DNA of 53,471 nucleotides from an uncultured Pseudoflavonifractor sp. (GTDB taxonomy: Bacteria; Bacillota; Clostridia; Oscillospirales; Oscillospiraceae): the NCBI GenBank assembly GCA_947577065.1, contig CANPTT010000013.1, positions 1 through 53,471 of the forward strand. Direction: 5' to 3'. A program made the position numbers and the translations under genes. How positions within the stretch are numbered: the first letter of the stretch is position 1; each line of letters opens with the position of its first letter. Of this stretch, positions 17,728 through 27,144 are shown in pieces. Below the pieces are notes generated by a model that searched no databases, was not told the DNA's origin, and worked only from the letters and a program-made list of their open reading frames with translations.

Positions 17728-17802
17728 GATTTGCCCTCCCTATCGGATTTCCTTCGGGTCATCCTATGCAAAGGGAGGAAAAAGGGTCAAACCGAGGCAG
17801 AC

Positions 17803-18924
17803 TTATCTCAGCAGTCCCTTCAGTGTCTCAAATATCTTTTCATTCGCGTCAGGGATCGACAGCTCCGACAGTTTTCGGGACATCACGGTTCGCCTCTCCG
17901 GATCTTGAAGCAGCTCTGAGATCACCTCATAGAGCCGTTCTCCGGAGCACTCCTTCTCAGGCAGCAGCACCGCCCCTCCGACATTGGAAAGGATGCGGGC
18001 ATTCTTGGTCTGATGGTCTGCCGTCACATTGGGAGAGGGCACCAAGACCGAGGGCTTGGCTATGGCCGCCAGTTCAGAGATGGTGGAAGCCCCGGAACGG
18101 CACAGCACCAGGTCCGCCGCCGCCATCACCAAAGGCATGTCGTAGATATACTCCCTCACCTCTACCCCAGGGTGGGGATGGGCCGAAACGCCGGACTCCG
18201 CCAGGGCCTGGGTAAGCCTGGCAAAGTCCCGCCCTGCCCCATGGATGTGGCGAAAGCTTTGGCCCTTCTGGCATTCCAGGCGGAGGAAATCCGCCATATA
18301 TCCATTCATGACCTCCGCCCCCAGGCTTCCCCAGTAGGACAGCAGCAGAGGTCTATCGTCATGAAAGCCCAGTTCCCTCCGGGCCTCCGCCCGGGTCCGG
18401 CGGAAAAAATCTCCCCGGACCGGCGTACCGGTGACCACCACCTTGGTCGGGTCGTCATAATGCTCTCTGCTCTCGGCAAACCCCACCATCACCACATCGG
18501 CAACCCTGGAGAGAGCTTTGGTCGTAAGCCCAGGGACCGCGTTGGATTCGTGAACGGCGGTGGGAATGCCCCGCTTGGCGGCGGCCTTTACCACCGGATA
18601 GCTGGCATAGCCCCCAGTCCCCACCACCAGGTCGGGCTTAAAATCATCCAAAATAGCTTTTGCCTGACGGTCGGACTTCACCATATTTGTCAGCGTTCCC
18701 ATGTTATGCCGGATAGCGGCGGGGCTCAGGGAGCGCCAAAAATTGGTAATGGTCACCGTTTTTATCTCAAAGCCCTCTTTGGGAACCAGACGGGTCCCCA
18801 TCCCCTTGTCTCCCCCCACAAAGAGGATCGAACAGCCAGGATACCGCTCCTGAAACATATGGGCCAGGGCCACGGCGGGATTGATATGCCCTGCCGTACC
18901 GCCACAGGTGAAGATAATATTCAC
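17803..18924 (-). CDS. murG: Lipid II synthase MurG
   Basis: A 373-aa peripheral membrane glycosyltransferase adding GlcNAc from UDP-GlcNAc to lipid I. The N-terminal loop FTCGGTAGHINPAVALA and the C-terminal donor site (DLVLCRSGASTISELAAIAKPSVLVP, in pieces) are intact. I take GTG at 18924 as the start because GGAGGAG lies 5 nt before it and the protein then begins at the conserved strand. A longer frame reaching 19038 includes part of a direct repeat and is rejected. It is followed by murA with a 75-nt gap. Confidence 0.95.
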   Translation of the reverse strand: MNIIFTCGGTAGHINPAVALAHMFQERYPGCSILFVGGDKGMGTRLVPKEGFEIKTVTITNFWRSLSPAAIRHNMGTLTNMVKSDRQAKAILDDFKPDLVVGTGGYASYPVVKAAAKRGIPTAVHESNAVPGLTTKALSRVADVVMVGFAESREHYDDPTKVVVTGTPVRGDFFRRTRAEARRELGFHDDRPLLLSYWGSLGAEVMNGYMADFLRLECQKGQSFRHIHGAGRDFARLTQALAESGVSAHPHPGVEVREYIYDMPLVMAAADLVLCRSGASTISELAAIAKPSVLVPSPNVTADHQTKNARILSNVGGAVLLPEKECSGERLYEVISELLQDPERRTVMSRKLSELSIPDANEKIFETLKGLLR

Positions 18925-18950
18925 GGAAACTCCTCCTTGCCGTCCACATA

Positions 18951-19015
18951 GCTTCGCCATTCTGCAAAATTTCGCTCCGCTTCGGGTCTTAGCCCTTTTG
19001 CTGATCTGCTCTCCG
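18951..19015 (+). repeat. 65-bp direct repeat, copy 1
   Basis: Begins GCTTCGCCATTCTGC and is matched base for base by copy 2 at 19104-19168, 153 bp away. It lies in the ~250-bp gap between ftsW and murG, directly before the murG ribosome site. The interval also carries GAATGGC-ttc-GCCATTC, a small palindrome. No ORF in it is credible. Confidence 0.85.
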
Positions 19016-19103
19016 GCTTTTTTGAAGGGCCGGGGCAAGCTCCGATCAGATCAGGCTTGCAAAAGCTCTAAGCCCCTTCGTCTTCGCAAAATCTTTCCGA
19101 ATG

Positions 19104-19168
19104 GCTTCGCCATTCTGCAAAATTTCGCTCCGCTTCGGGTCTTAGCCCTTTTGCTGATCTGCTCTCCG
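19104..19168 (+). repeat. 65-bp direct repeat, copy 2
   Basis: Second copy of the repeat, ending 5 nt before the ftsW stop. The two copies and the DNA between them may come from a tandem duplication or from two insertions of a small mobile repeat. Confidence 0.85.
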
Positions 19169-19173
19169 CTCTT

Positions 19174-20394
19174 CTAACCCTGCTTAGGCGCCGGGACCTG
19201 TCTTGATACTCCCAGCACAATGCCCATCTCGATAAGCTGTATCATCAATGCCGTGCCACCGTAACTGAAGAAGGGCAGCGACACACCGGTGGTCGGCAGA
19301 AAATTGGTGACCACAGAGATATTAAGAAATACCTGCACCGCCATCAACGTAGTGATACCCACTACCAAGAGGGAGCCAAACCGGTCCCTGGCATGGAGGG
19401 CGATCCAGTAGCCCCGGAGGATCAACAGGACAAACAATATCAGAATGAGTCCCGCCCCAATAAGGCCCAGTTCCTCGCAGGCAATGGAAAAGATAAAATC
19501 GTTCTCCGCCTCGGGAAGAAATCCCTGCTTTTGCCGGCCCTGGCCAAAGCCCACGCCAAAGAGCCCTCCAGATCCGATGGCGTAGAGCGACTGAATGATC
19601 TGGTAGCCGCCGTCCCGTGGGTATGACCAGGGGTCCCGCCACAGATTGATCCGCTTACTCATGTAATCGGTGGTCGTGATGATAAGGGTCAGAAGGCTTA
19701 CCACCGTGGTGCCGCCAATGGCAAACCAACGCAGCTTTATCCCTCCGGCAAAAAGGATCGCGGCGGCAGGGATCAGAATGAGGATCGTACCTGACATATG
19801 GGGTTCAAAGTACATCAGCACAATGATGGTCAAGAGAATGGCCCCATAGGGCACCAACTCCATAAAGCCCCACTCGTCCAAGGCTTGGAAGATAACGCCG
19901 GAGGGCTTCCGGATATCGTATACCTTCTTTTTTTCAGTATTTCGCTTGGACATTCTGGCGGAAAAATAGAGGATCACCCCCAATTTTGCCACTTCAGAGG
20001 GTTGGAAGGCGCCAATGCCCGGCATTCTGAGCCACCGCTTTACATTGTCGCTTCGATTGGTATGGAAGCCGGGGATCAACACCAGCACCAGCAGCAGGAA
20101 AGCAAGCCCCAGCACCAGAACCGAGCCCCAACGGTACCACTGGTAGTTTACCTTGGAGGCGATATACATAAGCACAAAACCTGCTGCTGCAAACTCCGCC
20201 TGCCGCAGGAAATAAAAAATCGGATCTCGCCCCTCCCCCATGGCCGTAGCGTAAGAGGCGGAGAGGACCATAATGACGCCGATGCTCGTCAGCATTACCA
20301 CCAGCATCAAAAAGGGCAGATCCAGGGGCCCTCGGACCAACTGTTGTTCCATGGTCAGATCTCGCTTCAGTTTGGGCAATCGATCCACCCCCAT
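19174..20394 (-). CDS. ftsW: FtsW/SpoVE-type SEDS lipid II polymerase
   Basis: A 406-aa polytopic membrane glycosyltransferase of the SEDS family, which polymerises lipid II with its partner PBP. About ten membrane segments are visible. The family loop ends are present: GVGFGQGRQKQGFLPEAEND for the large outer loop and SLPFFSYGGTALM near the C-terminus. The start is uncertain: ATG at 20394 and a GTG two codons later are both open, and an internal ATG at 20352 lacks a ribosome site. The septal PBP partner is three genes upstream in the same run. It could be FtsW or the sporulation form SpoVE. Confidence 0.93.
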   Translation of the reverse strand: MGVDRLPKLKRDLTMEQQLVRGPLDLPFLMLVVMLTSIGVIMVLSASYATAMGEGRDPIFYFLRQAEFAAAGFVLMYIASKVNYQWYRWGSVLVLGLAFLLLVLVLIPGFHTNRSDNVKRWLRMPGIGAFQPSEVAKLGVILYFSARMSKRNTEKKKVYDIRKPSGVIFQALDEWGFMELVPYGAILLTIIVLMYFEPHMSGTILILIPAAAILFAGGIKLRWFAIGGTTVVSLLTLIITTTDYMSKRINLWRDPWSYPRDGGYQIIQSLYAIGSGGLFGVGFGQGRQKQGFLPEAENDFIFSIACEELGLIGAGLILILFVLLILRGYWIALHARDRFGSLLVVGITTLMAVQVFLNISVVTNFLPTTGVSLPFFSYGGTALMIQLIEMGIVLGVSRQVPAPKQG

Positions 20395-20485
20395 TCCGGT
20401 TAAAAGTCAAAGCAAAAAAGCGACACAAAGAGTCCGGCAGGCGGAAAAGCCACGTCTTTTTGTCCCTTCCGCCTGCGGCTTCCTC

Positions 20486-21499
20486 TTACAGATATCTCCC
20501 TCTTACGCCCAGATAGGCAATGACACAAAAGACTGCCGACACGGCGGCAAATACCGCCACCACCTTTTTTTCCCTCCACCCGCACATCTCAAAGTGGTGG
20601 TGAAGGGGCGCCATTTTGAAGATGCGCTTGCCATGGGTCAACTTAAAGTAAGTGACTTGAATGATGTCGGAGAGGGTCTCGGCAATATAGATGATCCCCA
20701 CCAAGACCAGGATCAAGGGCATATCGGAAGCAAAGGCCAGCCCACAGACCGCCCCCCCCAGGAACAGGGAGCCCGTGTCCCCCATGAACACCTTGGCGGG
20801 ATAATGGTTATAGACCAGGAAGCCCAGCAGCCCCCCCAGCAAAGCGGCGGAGAAGACGGTCAACTCATCCCGGCCCCACAGGGCGGTGACGGCGGTAAAG
20901 AACACCACCACCGGCACCGTTACGGAGGAGGACAGTCCATCCACCCCATCGGTGATATTGACTGCGTTCACCGTCCCCACCATAACAAAGGCGGCAAATA
21001 CCATGTAGACCGACCACGGAAGGGGGATGGAGTAGTTGTGGGTGAACGGGATATAGAGATTCGGAGTCAGGTAGTGCTCATATCTCAGCAACACCGTCAT
21101 CAGAATGGCGGCGGAGAGCTGGAGAAGAAATTTCCACCCAGCGGTAAGACCTGTATTCTGATGGTGGACCACCTTCATATAGTCGTCAATAAACCCGATC
21201 CCCCCAAAAATAAGGGCAAATCCAAATACATAGATACCGCCGAAGTCGCCGGCCTTCACGTGCCCCACCGCGCTGAAGACCGCCGTCACCACGCCGATGG
21301 CAGCAATGAACATGAGTCCTCCCATGGTGGGGGTGCCCTGCTTGGACATATGCCAGGTGGGGCCGATCTCCTTGATGGATTGCCCCGCGTGAAGGGCCCG
21401 CAGAATGGGGATCAGCAGCTTTCCCAGCACAACGGTGACGGCAAAGCTCACCGCGGTGACGATCAGGATCCCCAGAACGATTTCATAGATGCTCTCCAT
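20486..21499 (-). CDS. mraY: Phospho-N-acetylmuramoyl-pentapeptide transferase
   Basis: A 337-aa polytopic enzyme making lipid I from UDP-MurNAc-pentapeptide and undecaprenyl phosphate. The family motifs are present: GTPTMGGLMF near residue 55, the DDYMK motif (GFIDDYMKV) and the aspartates in ITDGVDGLSS and VFMGDTGSL. About ten membrane helices are seen. A hairpin with GCAGGCGGAA arms (20437-20476) lies between it and ftsW; it lacks a U-run and may tune readthrough. It follows murE by 63 nt. Confidence 0.97.
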   Translation of the reverse strand: MESIYEIVLGILIVTAVSFAVTVVLGKLLIPILRALHAGQSIKEIGPTWHMSKQGTPTMGGLMFIAAIGVVTAVFSAVGHVKAGDFGGIYVFGFALIFGGIGFIDDYMKVVHHQNTGLTAGWKFLLQLSAAILMTVLLRYEHYLTPNLYIPFTHNYSIPLPWSVYMVFAAFVMVGTVNAVNITDGVDGLSSSVTVPVVVFFTAVTALWGRDELTVFSAALLGGLLGFLVYNHYPAKVFMGDTGSLFLGGAVCGLAFASDMPLILVLVGIIYIAETLSDIIQVTYFKLTHGKRIFKMAPLHHHFEMCGWREKKVVAVFAAVSAVFCVIAYLGVRGRYL

Positions 21500-21562
21500 G
21501 GTTTGGTCCTCCAGCTCTTTCGTCTTAAAAGCTTCCTCAATTTTGCACAGTCTGGTATTGTA

Positions 21563-22990
21563 TCATACCGAACCGGGATCCGCAACTATTTCCCGTTCGT
21601 CCAGATGCCGCTTTTCCCCGTTTACTTCCTGATAGGTCTCATGGCCTTTTCCCGCCAGCAGAAGAGTGTCCCCCTCCTTCAGCAGAGATAGTCCCAGGCG
21701 GATGGCCCGTACCCGGTCAGGCTCTACGATCTTGACCTTATCAAACTTTACCATCCCCCGAAGGATATCTCCAATAATGGCCTCGGGTGGCTCGCTTCGC
21801 GGATTGTCGGAGGTGACTAGGCACACATCCGCCAGGTCGGCGCACACCGAACCCATAATGGCCCGTTTGCTCCTATCCCGGTCCCCCCCGCAGCCAAAGA
21901 GGCAGATAAGCCGTCCCGGCGTAAAATCCCGCAGTGCGGTGAGTGCCTTTTCCAGCGCGTCAGGGGTGTGGGCATAATCGATGATGACTACGCCGGGGCC
22001 GGAATGGGGCACCACCTCCATCCGCCCCTTCACACCAGGCGCGTGGCCCAGGGCTGCGGCAGCCTTTTCCAGCGGAAGCCCCAATGCCTTCGCGCACCCA
22101 AGAACACACAGAGCGTTGTAGAGCGTGAATCCCCCCGGGATCCCCAAACTCACATGGACCAATTCATCCCTGGTGGCCCCTTCAAACTCAATATGTCCGG
22201 GGGCAAGCCGCAAATTTTTGGCGGTCAGATCAGCCTCATCCCTGCTCTCGGAATAGGAGAGCTTTTCTCCCTCCACCGTCTCCCAATAGCAACGCCCCGC
22301 CTCATCGTCCAGATTCAGCACAGACACATCACTCTGGGCAAAAAGCCGTCCCTTTGCCCGACGGTACTCCTCCATGGTCTTGTGGAAGTCCAGATGATCC
22401 TGCGTCAGATTTGTGAACGCTCCCACGGCAAAGCGGATACCGTCTACCCGGTGCATACAAAGGGCATGGGAGGATACCTCCATCACCACATGGCTGCACC
22501 CCGCATCCGCCATTTGACGCAGCCACCGCTGGACCTCCCAACTCTCCGGGGTAGTACGCTGGGCCGGAAACGTCTCCTCCCCCACTTGGATCCCATTGGT
22601 TCCGATCAATCCCACCGGGCTTCCCAGGGTCTCCTGAAGCATGGCCCAAAGAAGGGTCGTGGTGGTGGTCTTTCCATTGGTCCCCGTGACCCCCACCACC
22701 GCCAGATCCCTGGTCGGATGCCCAAACCAGTTGGCCGAGAGGACCGCCAGAGCCTCACGACTATCCGGGACAAGGATCACGTTCTCCCCCTCCTCTGCCA
22801 CCACGGCGGCAGCTCCCCGGGAGCGGGCCTCGTCAATGTATCTGTGTCCGTCCGTCTTATACCCGCGCAGCGCTACAAAAAGCTGGCCGGGGCTTATCGT
22901 TCTGGTGTCGTATGAGATCCCGCTTATCTCCAGGTCCTGGGGCACCGGGCCCTCATAGCCCGTGCCCTCCAGCAGTTCGTTCAGACGCAT
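21563..22990 (-). CDS. murE: UDP-MurNAc-tripeptide ligase, DAP-type
   Basis: A 475-aa cytosolic Mur ligase adding the third stem-peptide residue. The ATP site GVTGTNGKTTTTTLL is at about residue 110. The substrate-choice motif DNPR (near residue 395, SDNPRSEPPE) marks the meso-diaminopimelate-adding type, so the wall is predicted to be mDAP-linked. Three Mur domains are complete. It lies between the PBP and mraY, where murF would come next in many species; here murF is ~18 kb away beside ddl. Confidence 0.96.
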   Translation of the reverse strand: MRLNELLEGTGYEGPVPQDLEISGISYDTRTISPGQLFVALRGYKTDGHRYIDEARSRGAAAVVAEEGENVILVPDSREALAVLSANWFGHPTRDLAVVGVTGTNGKTTTTTLLWAMLQETLGSPVGLIGTNGIQVGEETFPAQRTTPESWEVQRWLRQMADAGCSHVVMEVSSHALCMHRVDGIRFAVGAFTNLTQDHLDFHKTMEEYRRAKGRLFAQSDVSVLNLDDEAGRCYWETVEGEKLSYSESRDEADLTAKNLRLAPGHIEFEGATRDELVHVSLGIPGGFTLYNALCVLGCAKALGLPLEKAAAALGHAPGVKGRMEVVPHSGPGVVIIDYAHTPDALEKALTALRDFTPGRLICLFGCGGDRDRSKRAIMGSVCADLADVCLVTSDNPRSEPPEAIIGDILRGMVKFDKVKIVEPDRVRAIRLGLSLLKEGDTLLLAGKGHETYQEVNGEKRHLDEREIVADPGSV

Positions 22991-23088
22991 AGGAACACCT
23001 CACCCATTTCAATATAGGCGGGGTCTTTCTCTCTTCCTCCCTTGACTATCTTTTGAATTTACCGCGGCCCACTTCTCTATCCCTTATC

Positions 23089-25506
23089 TTAGTCGATCAT
23101 CGTATTGTCCGAGAACAGGCACACCACCACCGTGCCCCGTTCCACCTGAGCGCCGATGGTCAGCTCCTGGCTTGCCACAATGGCGTCCGAGGACATATAG
23201 CTGCTGGAGCCTCCGATTTTTAAGTAGAGGCCGTTTCCGGCAAGGATCTCCCGTGCCTGGGCGGCGGTTTTGCCCCGGACATCAGGAACACTTACCAGAT
23301 CGGAAGGCTTCTCCTCCCCCAGATACAAAATGATCTCACTTCCGCTGGGGATCACCGCGCCGCCGCTGGGGATCTGTGCAGTGACCGTATCTCCCTGTCC
23401 CACCGTACGAACGGTAAAGCCGATGTTCTTCGCCGCCTCTATGCCGATCTGCGCTGTCTGTCCCACCACCTTGGGCACGGTCACATCGATCTTGGCCCGT
23501 TCCGCCTCGGTATAAGACTTCTCGATCCCCATGTGATCCAAGATATCCTCCAAAAGCTCTCCGGCCATCAGGGCCGCCATATTTCCGCCGGAAATGTAAT
23601 AGCCCCGCTCAGTGAAGTTGCTTTTGTGGGCCACTGGCTTCGGCGCGTCATAGGCCAGCAGCACCACGATCTGGGGATCGTCCGCAGGGGCAAAGCCCAG
23701 GAAGGACACGATGGTCCGGTCCTCACCCCGGCGGCTCTCTACCGTCTCAGAAGAGCCGGTCTTGCCGCCGATGCGATATCCCGGGACATACGCCCGCTTA
23801 CCGGTACCGCCGTTGACCACTCCTTCCAAGATCGTCCGGCACCGGGCAGAGGTCTCCTCACTGACCACCTGCCGTACCTCAGTGGGCTCCGTCTGCTGTA
23901 AAATAGCACCATCGGGAGCCGTGATGGACTGCATTACATAGGGCTCCATCAGATGCCCGCCATTGATTACCGCCGAAGCCGCTGTAATAAGCTGGATCGG
24001 GGTGGCCTGGAAGCCCTGCCCAAAGGAGGCCGTAGCCAGATAGGCATTTTGCTGAGTACTGGGAGCGGTAAAAAGCTTCCGGTCCCAGACAAGACTTATT
24101 CCCTCTCCCTGCATATCGATCCCCGTCTGCTCCAAAAACCCGAAATCCTCTAAATAGTCATAGAATTTTTCCGCCCCCAACGCCTGCCCGATCATCATAA
24201 AGGCGGGGTTGCAGGAATTGGCCACCGCTTTGGCCAAGGATTGGCTGCCGTGGCCGGGCGCCTTTTGGGAACAGCTGATGCTCTCGTTGCCTACCTTGTA
24301 ATAGCCGGGGCAGTAGTAGGTGGAATTCTCATTGATGACCCCCTCCTCCAAAGCCGCCGCCAGCACCATGGATTTGAACGTGGAGCCCGGTTCGTAGGAG
24401 TCGTTCATGGCCTTATTACGCCACTGGCGGTTCTGTATCTGTCCCAGGGCGGTACTGTACGCCCCCTCGAGAGCGGCAGGGTCCTCCCTCACGGTGTTCA
24501 AATATTCGCAAAGCACCGGGTCGGTCACTGTCCAGGGGTCGTTCAGGTCATAGTTTGGCGAATTGGCCCACGCCTTGATCGCCCCTGTCTTGGGGTCCAT
24601 GGCAATGGCAAACCCGCCATTTTGTACATCAAACATCTCGATGCCCTTTTCCAGAATACGTTCGCAGTAATACTGAATGGTGGCGTCCACCGTCAGGTGG
24701 ATGGTATTGCCGTCGGAGGCGTCGTAATAATCCTGGAAGGAATACTTCATCTCCTTGCCCGAGGCGTCCTTGGCGGTGACCACCCGTCCCGTCTCTCCTG
24801 CCAGAGTCTCCTCATAAAGGGCCTCCATCCCATAGGCTCCCCGGTTGTCGTTTTTCCAGTTCACCCATCCGATGAGCTGGGCGCCCAAGGATCCGTAGGG
24901 ATAATAGCGTTTCGTGGTCGGGACCAGAAGGACGCTGTTGGACAGGTGTTTCTCTTTGATCAGACCCCGCACCTCATCAGACACCTCCAGCTCCACCCGG
25001 CTGGCGGCGACCTCATAGTAAGTGTTTTTTTCCAGCTTTTTCAGTACGGACTCCGGGTCCAAACCCAGGATCGCGGAAAGAGCGGCGGCCACATCATCGG
25101 TCTCAGGTCGGGGATAATATCCATTCTTCTCGGTAAGCACCCTTCCCTCGTTGTCTGTATACTTATCATCCCAGCGCTCCTGAAGCGCTTTAAAGTCTTT
25201 TGGGGAAAGGATCACATCATAGACTGTGGCCGACATCGCCAGCACATTGCCGTTGGTGTCCAGAATGTCCCCCCGGTTTGCGGAGACAGGATTGTCCATG
25301 GTCTGCTGGTCGATAGCTTTCTGCTGGTACATGGCGTGGTCCCGGATCTGGATGGTATAGAGTCTGTGGAACAGCGGCAGAAAGGTGATAAGGCCAAAAA
25401 GAAGCATAAGAAAAAGCGTCCGCCGGAGAATGACCCGGTTGGCCTTCCGATCCGGAGCGGTGCGGGAGAGTTCTGTCTGAGCCTCTCCTCTCTTTGGCGT
25501 CTCCAC
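23089..25506 (-). CDS. Class B penicillin-binding protein with two PASTA domains (SpoVD/Pbp2x-like)
   Basis: An 805-aa membrane-anchored transpeptidase that crosslinks septal peptidoglycan. One N-terminal membrane helix (about 25-47) is followed by the dimerisation domain (NRGDILDTNGNVLAMS). The transpeptidase domain has STFK at about residue 374, SCN at about 430 and KTG at about 580, all intact. Two PASTA domains at about 675-805 (VPKVVGQTAQ and VPDVRGKTAAQ) bind muropeptides. Position between ftsL and murE is that of FtsI, Pbp2x or SpoVD. Whether it serves vegetative or spore-septum division cannot be settled here. Confidence 0.94.
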   Translation of the reverse strand: METPKRGEAQTELSRTAPDRKANRVILRRTLFLMLLFGLITFLPLFHRLYTIQIRDHAMYQQKAIDQQTMDNPVSANRGDILDTNGNVLAMSATVYDVILSPKDFKALQERWDDKYTDNEGRVLTEKNGYYPRPETDDVAAALSAILGLDPESVLKKLEKNTYYEVAASRVELEVSDEVRGLIKEKHLSNSVLLVPTTKRYYPYGSLGAQLIGWVNWKNDNRGAYGMEALYEETLAGETGRVVTAKDASGKEMKYSFQDYYDASDGNTIHLTVDATIQYYCERILEKGIEMFDVQNGGFAIAMDPKTGAIKAWANSPNYDLNDPWTVTDPVLCEYLNTVREDPAALEGAYSTALGQIQNRQWRNKAMNDSYEPGSTFKSMVLAAALEEGVINENSTYYCPGYYKVGNESISCSQKAPGHGSQSLAKAVANSCNPAFMMIGQALGAEKFYDYLEDFGFLEQTGIDMQGEGISLVWDRKLFTAPSTQQNAYLATASFGQGFQATPIQLITAASAVINGGHLMEPYVMQSITAPDGAILQQTEPTEVRQVVSEETSARCRTILEGVVNGGTGKRAYVPGYRIGGKTGSSETVESRRGEDRTIVSFLGFAPADDPQIVVLLAYDAPKPVAHKSNFTERGYYISGGNMAALMAGELLEDILDHMGIEKSYTEAERAKIDVTVPKVVGQTAQIGIEAAKNIGFTVRTVGQGDTVTAQIPSGGAVIPSGSEIILYLGEEKPSDLVSVPDVRGKTAAQAREILAGNGLYLKIGGSSSYMSSDAIVASQELTIGAQVERGTVVVCLFSDNTMID

Positions 25507-25530
25507 ATTTCTCCCCCCTTTTCATCACAC

Positions 25531-25564
25531 AAGGGCGTAAGAAATTGGATTTTCTTACGCCCTT
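25531..25564. terminator. Perfect 14-bp hairpin between ftsL and PBP, U-run on the + side
   Basis: AAGGGCGTAAGAAA and its exact complement around a 6-nt loop. On the + strand it is followed by TTTCTC, so it looks like a terminator against the direction of the operon. On the operon strand no U-run follows. It could stop antisense transcripts or act as an mRNA processing hairpin. Confidence 0.5.
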
Positions 25565-25627
25565 TTTCTCTGTTGCCGCCTTGGCGGTCCGTTTTCTCTT
25601 TGGTCCTCAAAGCATATGTGCCGCGGA

Positions 25628-26164
25628 TCAGAAATATGACAGAACGCTGCCTACGATCTGCTCCAGACTGCCCCAAAAGCCGTCCGTCGTCTCATCCGGA
25701 TGATAGAGCACCACGCTGTCGGGCTCCGTCAGATCCACATAGACCATTTGCCCCGCCTGGGGACGGCTCATGGAGCCGTCAGAGGTGACAGCCTTTTCGA
25801 TCGCGCCCAGGTCATAGGCCAGTTCGTACCGGGCCCGAAGGGTAGCCTCTTCTCCCCGGAGCTGGGTCATTTCAGAATTGAGACTTACCACCTGATTGGA
25901 GATGGTGGTAAGTTGGATATAGCTCATGAGGATCAGCACAGCCAGCACTGCCACTGCCCCAAAGCCGGTCACGGCAAACAGGGATACCTTTCCCGCCGGA
26001 CGCACCGCCACCTTGGGCCGGGCAAGCTCCCGTTCTCTGGGTCGGACCCGGGGCTGAGGCTGAAGGTCCTCTTCCTCCTGGGCCACGCGTACGGCAGAGC
26101 CGTCATATTGATAATTTAGATTCCGATAGGGGTCATAGCTGGCCCGTCTTACGGTCTCCGCCAT
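25628..26164 (-). CDS. ftsL: FtsL-like divisome protein
   Basis: A 178-aa bitopic protein. A long charged cytoplasmic tail (1-60), one membrane helix (about 62-85: LFAVTGFGAVAVLAVLIL) and a short coiled coil (about 87-115: TTISNQVVSLNSEMTQLRGE) give the FtsL architecture. The extra C-terminal tail (VYVDLTEPDSVVLYHPDE) resembles clostridial members. FtsL proteins are poorly conserved, so the call rests on architecture and on the slot between rsmH and the PBP. It should pair with FtsQ and an unseen DivIC. Confidence 0.8.
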   Translation of the reverse strand: MAETVRRASYDPYRNLNYQYDGSAVRVAQEEEDLQPQPRVRPRERELARPKVAVRPAGKVSLFAVTGFGAVAVLAVLILMSYIQLTTISNQVVSLNSEMTQLRGEEATLRARYELAYDLGAIEKAVTSDGSMSRPQAGQMVYVDLTEPDSVVLYHPDETTDGFWGSLEQIVGSVLSYF

Positions 26165-26201
26165 TGCTCCTCACTTCTCTTTCCTCTGGGTTAAGCGCCG
26201 T

Positions 26202-27140
26202 TTACAGCTTTTCCGCGATCCGCAGCTTGGCGCTGCGGGCTCTCGGGTTCTCTTCCAATTCTCTCTCTCCCGGCAGGACAGGCTTTCGGGATACCAGCTT
26301 CAGGCTGGGTTTCTTTCCGCACACGCACACAGGAAAACTTGGTGGGCAGGTGCAGCCCTTCACAAATCCGGCGCAGCCCGTTTTCACGATCCGGTCCTCC
26401 AGGGAGTGGAAGGTGATCACGCACAGCCGTCCGCCTTTTGCCAGCAGGGGGACCGCCTGGCCGATGACCCGCTCCGCCGCGGTGAGCTCATCGTTGACGG
26501 CAATGCGGATGGCCTGGAAGGTCCTTTTGGCAGGATGCTGCTTTTCCCGCAGCGCCTGGGCCGGCATAGCGGAGCGGATCACCTCCACCAATTCCAGAGT
26601 GGTCTCAATGGGCTTTTGTCCCCTGACCCGGACGATGGCTCCCGCAATGGCGGGGGCATACCGTTCCTCCCCGTATTGGAAGAGGATCCGCCGCAGCTCC
26701 TCTTGGGGCCACTCATTGACCACCGTCCGGGCCGTCAGGGGTTGACTTTGATCCATCCGCATATCCAGCGGGGCGTCGTGCATGTAGGAGAAACCCCGCG
26801 CAGGGTCGTCCAGCTGCGGGGAGGAAACCCCAAAATCAAAAAGCATCCCGTCGGCCGCGGAGACCCCAGCCTGGATCAGCAACTGCTCCAGATCGGTAAA
26901 GTTCCCGTGGATAAGGGTCACCTTGTCCCTCCAGGGAGCAAGCGTTTCCTCGGCCGCCTCTATGGCCGCCATATCCCGGTCGATGCAGTAAAGATGACCC
27001 GTGGTGAGACGCTTTGCGATCTGAGCGGAATGGCCCGCCCTGCCCAGGGTACCGTCCACATAGATCCCATCGGGGCGGATATTCAGGCCCTCGATGCACT
27101 CGTCCAACAGGACCGGGCGATGAGAATACTGTTCCCCCAT
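26202..27140 (-). CDS. rsmH: 16S rRNA m4C1402 methyltransferase
   Basis: A 312-aa SAM-dependent enzyme (MraW) that N4-methylates C1402 of 16S rRNA. Family motifs are clear: HRPVLLDECIEGL at the start, VDGTLGRAGHS (motif I), DFGVSSPQLDDPARGFSY, and the C-terminal SLEDRIVK and ENPRARSAKLR. The ATG at 27140 is preferred to a TTG at 27155 that would overlap mraZ; the gap to the mraZ stop is 4 nt, so translation is coupled. Second gene of the dcw cluster. Confidence 0.96.
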   Translation of the reverse strand: MGEQYSHRPVLLDECIEGLNIRPDGIYVDGTLGRAGHSAQIAKRLTTGHLYCIDRDMAAIEAAEETLAPWRDKVTLIHGNFTDLEQLLIQAGVSAADGMLFDFGVSSPQLDDPARGFSYMHDAPLDMRMDQSQPLTARTVVNEWPQEELRRILFQYGEERYAPAIAGAIVRVRGQKPIETTLELVEVIRSAMPAQALREKQHPAKRTFQAIRIAVNDELTAAERVIGQAVPLLAKGGRLCVITFHSLEDRIVKTGCAGFVKGCTCPPSFPVCVCGKKPSLKLVSRKPVLPGERELEENPRARSAKLRIAEKL

Positions 27141-27144
27141 AGCT

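Noticed and set aside
18925-19038. N-terminal extension of MurG
   Set aside because: It falls in the direct repeat; the GTG at 18924 has a proper ribosome site and gives the family start.
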